Assembly: GCA_016209585.1 (NCBI GenBank)
Contig: JACQVU010000121.1
Span: 1 to 11,336 of the forward strand
Direction of reading: 5' to 3'
From: Planctomycetota bacterium
GTDB lineage: Bacteria; Planctomycetota; UBA8742; JACQVU01
Length of the DNA: 11,336 nucleotides
Program-made: the position numbers and the translations under genes
The notes under the pieces: generated by a model
The model's input: only the letters and a program-made list of their open reading frames with translations
The model's database searches: none
Told to the model about the DNA's origin: nothing
Shown here: one piece after another, positions 7,201 through 11,336 of the stretch
Layout: each line of letters starts with the position of its first letter
Numbering within the stretch: position 1 is the first letter of the stretch

Positions 7201-8362
7201 CCATCCGCTCGGCCGCCACGCCGGCGAGCGAAAGATCGCCGGCCACGGCGACGCCCTCCAGCGTGAGAGCGCCGTCGAAGACCGGGGCGGCGAACGAGCG
7301 ATCCGCACCCGGCGCCTCGTCGAAGTCCGGGCTGCGGGCGATCCGCGCGTCGCCACCCACCACGCAATCCCGCACCTCCAACCCGGCCTGGAACCAGAGG
7401 TCCCGCACTTCCAACGCCCCGACGAAACACCGCTCGATCGTCACCCGCCGCTCCACCGGCGCGAGACGACGATTCAGCGTGCGCTCGTCGATCCGCGCCA
7501 CCAGTTGGGGCTGCGTCCCCCCGCCGGCGAGAACCGGCTCGGCCGTTCGCACGGTGACCCGGCAGTTATCGGCCAGCGTCTCCCGGCTCGCCATCGCCGC
7601 GCCCAACGCCCGGCGCACCACCGCCGATGCCGTGTGCAGCGACAACCGCGGCACGTAGGCCCCGGCCACCGTGACGCCATGCAGCAGCCACCAGACCACC
7701 AGGTCGGGCGGGAGCACCATGTAGTCGCCCTGCAGCGTGCGGGTCTCTTCCCGGCCCGCCAGCGGTGGGGGCTGCGCCCACGGGGCAAAGGCGGGGCCGG
7801 CTTCGTCCGTGTCCGGGAAGGCCGGCGCGCGAACGCGCCGCACGAGATGCACGCGGCTTCCCACCGGGCACTGTTCGACGCGCCCCGGCGACGTCTCCAC
7901 CTCGATCAGCGTTCCCCACAGGCGTTCCGGAACGTGACGGCGGATGTCGTCGGCGCCATCGATGACCGCCGGCAGGCTCCGGGGGTCCCCGAAGGGGTCC
8001 GGCGGCCGATCCGGCCCGGCCGCCGGCGGAGCCGCCGCGCGACCGGGCGCGAAATCCTGGATCACGCCTCCGCGCACCGTCGCCTCCAGCCCCGCGGCCG
8101 ACTGGTTCGACGCGGCGGAGTCCGGCGCTCCGGGAAGCGGGGGCGGGCCGTGACGTGGTCCGCCGGGGGGCGCGGGCGCGGCCGGTCCGCCGATCCCGGC
8201 AGCGTCGGTGGAAGGGGCGCCAGGCGGGCGGTCTTCGGGCACGACAACCGTGAGCGGACGGCCGTCCTTGGGGCATCGCGCGGCCGGATCGAGCGAACCG
8301 GCCGGCGCGTCCACCGCGTACACCGAGTCGCACGCCGGGCAGATACAGGTGAGAACCCGCAT
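4280..8362 (-). CDS. Giant beta-helix membrane protein with degenerate K+-channel-like pore module
   Basis: A 1360-aa protein; I know no named family for the whole. Domains in order: a Cys cluster C6-x-C8-x2-C11 with C30-P-K-D, like an incomplete zinc ribbon; a Pro/Ala-rich linker (about 40-115); an unrecognised region (about 120-300); a pentapeptide-type right-handed beta-helix (about 305-725) built from roughly 20-residue units such as ADFTGATCF, VDFSATEF and VDFSGAHV; a Pro-rich linker with PPPPPP near 800; helical regions; two TM helices (about 1098-1126 and 1135-1157); a helical spacer; then TM 1243-1262 (VLWWLAGGALLCALLYGTAF), a pore-helix-like segment (1286-1298), TFDFADIHF (1299-1307) and TM about 1334-1356. 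From family knowledge, bacterial pentapeptide-repeat ion channels carry a GYGERPxRVL-type segment, TM1, pore, TLGYGD and TM2 in the same order. Here the glycines of the filter are Asp and Ala, so potassium selectivity is doubtful. No signal peptide is visible, so the beta-helix is probably cytoplasmic. The ATG lacks a clear Shine-Dalgarno sequence. A sensor, scaffold or altered channel are all possible. Confidence 0.85.
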   Translation of the reverse strand: MRVLTCICPACDSVYAVDAPAGSLDPAARCPKDGRPLTVVVPEDRPPGAPSTDAAGIGGPAAPAPPGGPRHGPPPLPGAPDSAASNQSAAGLEATVRGGVIQDFAPGRAAAPPAAGPDRPPDPFGDPRSLPAVIDGADDIRRHVPERLWGTLIEVETSPGRVEQCPVGSRVHLVRRVRAPAFPDTDEAGPAFAPWAQPPPLAGREETRTLQGDYMVLPPDLVVWWLLHGVTVAGAYVPRLSLHTASAVVRRALGAAMASRETLADNCRVTVRTAEPVLAGGGTQPQLVARIDERTLNRRLAPVERRVTIERCFVGALEVRDLWFQAGLEVRDCVVGGDARIARSPDFDEAPGADRSFAAPVFDGALTLEGVAVAGDLSLAGVAAERMALHGVLVGGRVDLTDAVAPDGLLLSGCRLVGGVDARGARLGLVEMEGCRAVGDVEFAGGSVIASFEVRGCWFGGNLFLTGGAVGGAVRASATTVARILRLSHLTVAGGVSLHSLLVGGHAAASALTAGEPVTLARCQVRGALRLDGARLLGGADFIDLRLLGAADFTGATCFRRFRMARCRVAEAVDFSATEFRGGFDLTADVFERRVIARDARFLASGNLAASTFLKGFSAPGARLESDWAFDQALFLGPVDFSGAHVAPAGAEFSIEDALLAGGLRLASARSHADFRVSGCLLLPPPEGGPAIDFTNAKFTRRVQLPGTAWLGDAALARCSFAELGVTREEILLGESDALALRRFAQRRRARLDDELSGPDGLLTRLALARGPSARPTAPPSSPLLPPAGGPTPGGDGPPPPPPAPSVVEEAQALIREALAETGGAAPDLERTHAFEVRLLAGRWLAAAARRADEARATPGGGSTPPANDTDAAESGEPRPEREVAVSAVAFRLLPLLREVARAEELWSRRHAEATRPWWSAIAEAAAARLLTGLDGFRLNRRRTDAVGTAAPPKGRGWLVKVWEYRAALFPDADAATHGPAGAGAEVAAGTSLAALDVPPAPPARRFWEEAAAAVSDRQREADRLDRARETMLLLRAGWRRAGQRGDADWATRAASALDLRERIDGLRAHGRTATDLILGFDAEPHAARALPAAAAAWVVGIGAPAFLFLAALGVLAVAAWNVLAGALDALPPAALLLAAAGVVLFPLLAGAVRAALPVSRRARAIHDDALAKLARVRRQLAAVQGVAARLRVLLAARPARLALLCAVRAAETLATRLSRVAALSGHWALHAGTGALTSPGRVLWWLAGGALLCALLYGTAFRGDIQPPRSEAAWSREADEPLTRGMAFPLVVSAAAMTFDFADIHFRDARAGVDASADAGVGSPRPASPARTLYRAQRLFGRAGGLLFLLLALRRLLRE

Positions 8363-8447
8363 GGGAGCCGTTTTTCCGCCGGTCGGCCCGCGGAGCCGTC
8401 ATGGCCGCGCCGTGGGGAAGCGAAAGACGGCCACGCGCCACTTGGCC

Positions 8448-8475
8448 AGTATCGTTCGCTGTTTCGATATTTCAA
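8448..8475 (-). promoter_or_regulatory. Candidate sigma-70-like promoter of the 1360-aa gene
   Basis: On the minus strand, TTGAAA (8475..8470, five of six consensus bases) and GATACT (8453..8448, four of six) are 16 bp apart in an A+T-rich island of an otherwise very G+C-rich gap. The start would fall near 8441, giving a leader of about 78 nt. The same island (GATATT at 8466-8471 with TTGGCC at 8442-8447, 18 bp apart) could serve the plus-strand 622-aa gene, more weakly. Confidence 0.4.
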
Positions 8476-8616
8476 GACTGAGAAGTATTGCGCGGACCGG
8501 GCAAGGGGGGGACGATGAGACGGTGTCGCTCTTCTCGGCGCGTGCGACTGGCGTCGGACGTAATGAAACGTCGGTCGGGCGCGCGAACGCCGTGACCGGC
8601 GCATGACGCCGGGTAT

Positions 8617-10485
8617 ATGCGCGCTCTCACCGCGTCGGTTGAACGCTCTCTGGCGGAATACCAGGCCCTCGGCGCCAACTACTCCGACGTCGCCGACCAG
8701 CGCCGTGCCCGGCAGCGGTTGGAGGTCAATCTCAACGCCAGCTTCGTCGCGCTGGTCGACCGCTTGCTCGTGGGCCGCGTCACCGCGGATCACAATCCCG
8801 AGAGCAACAACGCCTTCACGCTTCGCTGGAAGCCCGACGAGCGCCTCCTGCTCCGCGGGCGGTTCGAGAACCTTCCCCCCCGCTCCGCGACCGCGTCCCA
8901 GACCGCGCCCGCGCCCGCGCCGGGCGGCGACGGCTTGGGGGAGGAGGGCGACGCGCCGACGCTGGACCCGCCTTCGGACGAGCGCCACGCCCTGGTGGAC
9001 TTCCCCGGCCTCCTCATCGAACTCTACCGCGACGCGGTGCAGGCGCATGAGATGCGGGAGATTGAGAAGGCCATCCGTCACGCTGGCAAAGAGACGGTGA
9101 TGGCCACCGGGCGCATCGGGGAACTGCAAGCGACCCGCGCGCGCCTCCATCCGCTCCTGGTGAAACCGGAGTGCGCGGCCGAGTTCGACGCCCTCTGGCG
9201 CGAGATCGACACCGCGGCCGAGGGCCGCCACCGCATGGACCACGCCCGCCGCAAGCGGGGGTTGACCTCCAAGACCGACATCACGCGGCTCGCGGAGGCG
9301 CGCGACGCCGACGCCGACCGCCGCGCCCGCCTCGCCGGCCTGCTGCGCAAACCGCAGGCCGACCCCGAACGCCAGGCGCGCGCCATCTACGACCGGCTGG
9401 TGGCCGAGATGGAAGACCTCCACCGCTTCCGCATCGCCACCGAGCACCGGGCGGAGGAGATGTCGAAACGGCTCGCGGCGGTGCGCGCGGCCGGCTCCGC
9501 CCGCAAAGTAGAGGAGGTGATCGGCGCGGTGCGCGAGGAGTTGCGGGTGGTCTTCGCCAACTGCGAGTACGCCGCCAAGGTGGGCAACGTGCGCCCGATC
9601 TACGTCTACCCCGAGCCGGCGGGAACCTGCGCGCTCGACGCCCTCCGCGCCGTCCTCGATCGCATCGAGGAGTTCCACCCCGGCCTCTTCGACAACATGC
9701 GCGTCCGCCGCGTCGGCCGGCCGGTCTTCGCGCTCATACCGGGGTGCGGCCACGCCATCTCCGACTACCCCACCAACCGCATCCTCGTGCCGCTCTGTCA
9801 CCCGCGATCGCTCCTGGAATCGGTCTCCTCCGGCCTCCTGATGTACCTGCGCGACGTGACCCAGCACTCCTACAACCCCAACGAGCGGTTGCTGCTCACC
9901 TACCAGAAGGAGATCAACCGCGACTTCACCCTCAAGGGGTTCGCCAAGACCCATCGCCTGCTGCTGCGCGACTACGTGAAGTGGATCGAGAAGGGGTCGG
10001 AGGGGCTGGGCGTGTTCGACCGCGAGACCCGCGAGTGGTTCGAGCGCTACATCGCGCCCGACAAGTACTCCATTCGCGTCCCCACCGACTTCCGCGACCT
10101 CGACCTGAAAGCCATCAACCAGCAGGTGTCGCAGATCAACACGGCGGGCGGGCTGGGCGCGGAAGAGCACTACGTTCTCGGCGTGCTGCACGCGCTCGCC
10201 GATCGTCTTGAACCGGCGCTCGGCCACTTCCGCAAGTGCCTCAACCTCGACGTCGACCACCGCTTCCCCGACGCCGCCTACAACCTCGGCGTTCTCCATC
10301 GCAAGGCCCGCCAGTACCAGCAGGCCCGCGAGTGCTTCCAGAAGTACATCGCCACCGGCGCCGAGTCGTGGTGGACCCGCAAGGCCCAGGAGCATATCCG
10401 TTCGCTCATGGGCCTCCGGGCTGAGGAAGCCGCCGCCTCGCCCCCGGCCCGCGAGTCGCCAGCCCCGGATTCGGCGCAGCGGTAG
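8617..10485 (+). CDS. TPR-repeat protein with unrecognised central domain
   Basis: A 622-aa, probably cytoplasmic protein with no signal peptide or TM helix. The N-terminus (1-90) is mixed alpha/beta; residues about 92-120 are a low-complexity Ala/Pro/Gly linker; about 125-320 is strongly helical and charged, probably coiled coil. A compact domain follows (about 325-515): VRPIYVYPEP, VFALIPGCGHAISDYPTNRI, LVPLCHPRSLLESVSSGLL and a helical end (DYVKWIEKGSEGLGVFDRETREWFERYI). I do not recognise it and see no HExxH or other catalytic signature. At about 518-598 there are two to three tetratricopeptide repeats (EHYVLGVLHALADRLEPALGHFRKCLNL, AAYNLGVLHRKARQYQQARECFQKYI), which mediate protein contacts. 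The start is well bounded: an in-frame TGA at 8593-8595 leaves the ATG at 8617 as the only upstream choice, without a Shine-Dalgarno sequence. It diverges from the 1360-aa gene and may share its promoter region. Confidence 0.85.
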   Translation: MRALTASVERSLAEYQALGANYSDVADQRRARQRLEVNLNASFVALVDRLLVGRVTADHNPESNNAFTLRWKPDERLLLRGRFENLPPRSATASQTAPAPAPGGDGLGEEGDAPTLDPPSDERHALVDFPGLLIELYRDAVQAHEMREIEKAIRHAGKETVMATGRIGELQATRARLHPLLVKPECAAEFDALWREIDTAAEGRHRMDHARRKRGLTSKTDITRLAEARDADADRRARLAGLLRKPQADPERQARAIYDRLVAEMEDLHRFRIATEHRAEEMSKRLAAVRAAGSARKVEEVIGAVREELRVVFANCEYAAKVGNVRPIYVYPEPAGTCALDALRAVLDRIEEFHPGLFDNMRVRRVGRPVFALIPGCGHAISDYPTNRILVPLCHPRSLLESVSSGLLMYLRDVTQHSYNPNERLLLTYQKEINRDFTLKGFAKTHRLLLRDYVKWIEKGSEGLGVFDRETREWFERYIAPDKYSIRVPTDFRDLDLKAINQQVSQINTAGGLGAEEHYVLGVLHALADRLEPALGHFRKCLNLDVDHRFPDAAYNLGVLHRKARQYQQARECFQKYIATGAESWWTRKAQEHIRSLMGLRAEEAAASPPARESPAPDSAQR

Positions 10486-10558
10486 GCGAACGGTAGGTGT
10501 ATCCGTTCACCCGGTGTCTCACCGCCGCGGGCGACCATTCACGGGCGATGATCTCTCT

Positions 10559-10587
10559 CAGGAATCCAGGAACCCAGGAATCGGAAC
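10559..10587 (+). repeat. Short tandem repeat, period 8 (CAGGAAYC)
   Basis: Three adjacent copies of CAGGAAYC (10559-10566, 10567-10574, 10575-10582) are followed by a partial GGAAC. A second tandem, GTTCGCC/GTTC/GTTCGCG/GTTCTCG/GTTCGTG, runs at 10594-10625. Both lie in the gap between the 622-aa and 93-aa genes. The GAACCC of the first tandem is complementary to GGGTTC at 10592-10597, so the two tandems can fold on each other. Confidence 0.7.
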
Positions 10588-10608
10588 AGACGGGTTCGCC
10601 GTTCGTTC

Positions 10609-10647
10609 GCGGTTCTCGGTTCGTGGCAACCGTGAACCAAGAACCGT
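10609..10647. repeat. Long imperfect inverted repeat (hairpin)
   Basis: GGTTCTCGGTTC (10611-10622) pairs with GAACCAAGAACC (10634-10645) with a single C/A mismatch, and the inner GTGG/CCGT extends the stem to a three-base CAA loop using G-U pairs; C10610-G10646 extends it outward. It lies about 125 bp after the 622-aa stop and just before the 93-aa promoter. No T-tract follows, so it is not a standard intrinsic terminator. It could be an mRNA 3'-end stabiliser, a protein-binding site or a dispersed intergenic repeat. Confidence 0.65.
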
Positions 10648-10666
10648 CGTGCGTCCTTCGCGTTCC

Positions 10667-10694
10667 TTGACTTTTCGCGCGGTCGCGGCACAAT
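10667..10694 (+). promoter_or_regulatory. Candidate promoter giving a leaderless message for the 93-aa gene
   Basis: TTGACT (10667-10672, five of six) and CACAAT (10689-10694, four of six) are separated by 16 bp. Transcription starting about seven bases past the -10 would begin at 10701-10702, on the ATG itself. There is no Shine-Dalgarno sequence before that ATG, which agrees with leaderless translation. Confidence 0.45.
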
Positions 10695-10701
10695 CCGGCC
10701 T

Positions 10702-10983
10702 ATGTCCGAGAAGACGGCCCTCGCCAAACGCGTGACGTTCGCGCTCCTGCGCGCCGCGGTGCGATCGTTCGTGCCCGGCGGGGGCGTCGCCGACACGGTG
10801 TACGAGGCAATCAAGCAACATCAGGAAGAGAAGCGGCAGAGTCAGGTCATCGATTCCATCGTCGATGAGGTCAGCGAACTGCGCGCCAAATTTGAGGAAT
10901 GGGTCGCGAAGCACAACGCTTCCGACGAGCACCTCGACGAATACGTCCTGCGCTCGACCGGCGAACAGGAACCCGCAGCGTGA
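10702..10983 (+). CDS. Small helical protein, unknown function
   Basis: A 93-aa protein I do not recognise. Residues 8-22 form a moderately hydrophobic basic helix (AKRVTFALLRAAVRSF), followed by a Pro-Gly hinge (VPGGGVADTVYEAI) and then a charged helix rich in Gln/Glu/Lys (about 37-70) that looks like a coiled coil; the tail is acidic. A basic amphipathic helix, a PGxG turn and a coiled coil is an arrangement seen in small membrane-associating or oligomerising proteins, but no family can be claimed. The ATG at 10702 has no Shine-Dalgarno sequence and sits at the predicted transcription start of TTGACT-N16-CACAAT. The codon choice and charge pattern look genuinely coding. It is convergent with the right-edge gene, with 15 bp between stops. 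Confidence 0.75.
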   Translation: MSEKTALAKRVTFALLRAAVRSFVPGGGVADTVYEAIKQHQEEKRQSQVIDSIVDEVSELRAKFEEWVAKHNASDEHLDEYVLRSTGEQEPAA

Positions 10984-10998
10984 GCGACGGCTGCGGCG

Positions 10999-11336
10999 TC
11001 ACCCGCCCAGGCGGCCCGTGGAAACGTCCACGGCGTAGGTCGAACCCTTGCCCTCTTTCTGAGAGCGGCAGAAGAGCGTCTTCCCCACCACCTCCAGTCG
11101 CTGGATGCCCTCGACCGCTTGGTCGTTGAGAAAGGTGTACCAGAGTTCCACGCCCGATCCGACCATGCCGGAGCGCGGCAGGGCCTCACCCTTCATCGTG
11201 CGCGCGTCGAGCGCGAAGACCGCCGGGACGTTAAAATTGTTCCCCGTGGGCACGCGGTCGTTGTTCGTGCAGCCCACGAAAATCTCCTTCACGCCGTCGC
11301 CGTTCATGTCGTGCAACAGCAGACTGTACACATGGC
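10999..11336 (-). CDS. FG-GAP/VCBS-like protein, C-terminal part (cut by window edge)
   Basis: The last 112 or so residues of a gene that enters from beyond 11336 and ends at TGA 11001..10999. The visible start is only a GTG codon at 11331; the frame continues upstream (a His codon at 11334) to the edge, so the gene is truncated by the window rather than starting here. The motif LLHDMNGDGVKEIFVG is the DxNxDGxxE calcium-binding loop followed by a beta strand, typical of FG-GAP/VCBS or integrin-like beta-propeller repeats. Further strands (AVFALDARTMKG, GSTYAVDVSTGR) look like propeller blades of the FG-GAP or PQQ-like type. Such proteins are usually secreted or surface-exposed, with roles in adhesion or recognition; the start that would show a signal peptide is not in the window. 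Confidence 0.8.
   Translation of the reverse strand, partial: HVYSLLLHDMNGDGVKEIFVGCTNNDRVPTGNNFNVPAVFALDARTMKGEALPRSGMVGSGVELWYTFLNDQAVEGIQRLEVVGKTLFCRSQKEGKGSTYAVDVSTGRLGG

Noticed and set aside
4445..8518. A plus-strand frame of 1357 codons antisense to the 1360-aa gene
   Set aside because: Its translation is a monotonous Arg/Gly/His/Gln-rich string without hydrophobic segments or domains, whereas the minus frame has beta-helix repeats and TM helices. It is a by-product of high third-position G+C.
8690..8760. A PilZ-like start (RRARQRLEVNL) in the 622-aa protein
   Set aside because: The arginine-rich start resembles PilZ, but the required (D/N)xSxxG motif does not follow, so cyclic-di-GMP binding cannot be claimed.
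8062..10395. A minus-strand frame of 777 codons opposite the 622-aa gene
   Set aside because: It overlaps the coherent TPR protein and part of the 1360-aa gene and lacks any recognisable motif.
10609..10647. Intrinsic terminator for the 622-aa gene
   Set aside because: The stem is long but no T-tract follows, and it lies about 125 bp past the stop.
10557..10647. CRISPR array
   Set aside because: The repeats are 7-8 bp, directly abutting and without spacers.
1..11336. tRNA, rRNA, riboswitch, insertion sequence or prophage genes
   Set aside because: No cloverleaf, rRNA core motif, transposase signature, terminal inverted repeat with duplication or phage structural gene could be recognised by reading; a covariance-model scan would be the decisive test for RNA genes.

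Overview
The window is 11.3 kb of very G+C-rich bacterial DNA, with strong G/C bias at third codon positions and therefore many long antisense shadow frames. The organism cannot be named from sequence alone. The high G+C, the large Ala/Pro/Arg-rich proteins, a calcium-binding FG-GAP-type protein, TPR proteins and a beta-helix/channel-like membrane protein fit Planctomycetota or another uncultured deep-branching or myxobacteria-like lineage; this is a low-confidence inference. No rRNA, tRNA, CRISPR array, transposase or phage gene was seen.

Layout from left to right: (1) a minus-strand operon, gatB (2787 to 1324), a class II aldolase (1352 to 498) and a small two-helix membrane protein with a PH-like tail (498 to 1), linked by a 29-nt overlap and then a 1-nt TGATG overlap. 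(2) A divergent 205-bp gap, then a plus-strand secreted protein of 420 aa (2993 to 4255) with the only clear Shine-Dalgarno sequence in the window. (3) Convergent with it across 24 bp, a minus-strand giant of 1360 aa (8362 to 4280) with a Cys cluster, a long pentapeptide-type beta-helix, helical regions and a C-terminal membrane module that looks like a two-helix potassium-channel pore whose selectivity filter has been rewritten. (4) A divergent 254-bp gap with an A+T-rich island, then a 622-aa TPR protein (8617 to 10485). (5) A 216-bp gap with short tandem repeats and a long hairpin, then a 93-aa helical protein (10702 to 10983) that is probably read from a leaderless message. (6) The 3' end of a minus-strand FG-GAP/VCBS-like gene that enters from the right edge (stop at 10999).

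Only GatB (transamidation of Glu-tRNA(Gln)/Asp-tRNA(Asn)) and the aldolase have recognisable biochemistry. The most notable object is the 1360-aa protein: its architecture parallels pentapeptide-repeat ion-channel proteins, but TFDFAD stands where such channels carry TxGYGD. Whether the divergent 622-aa protein and the 93-aa protein work with it is unknown; adjacency is the only argument. No intergenic stretch exceeds 300 bases.
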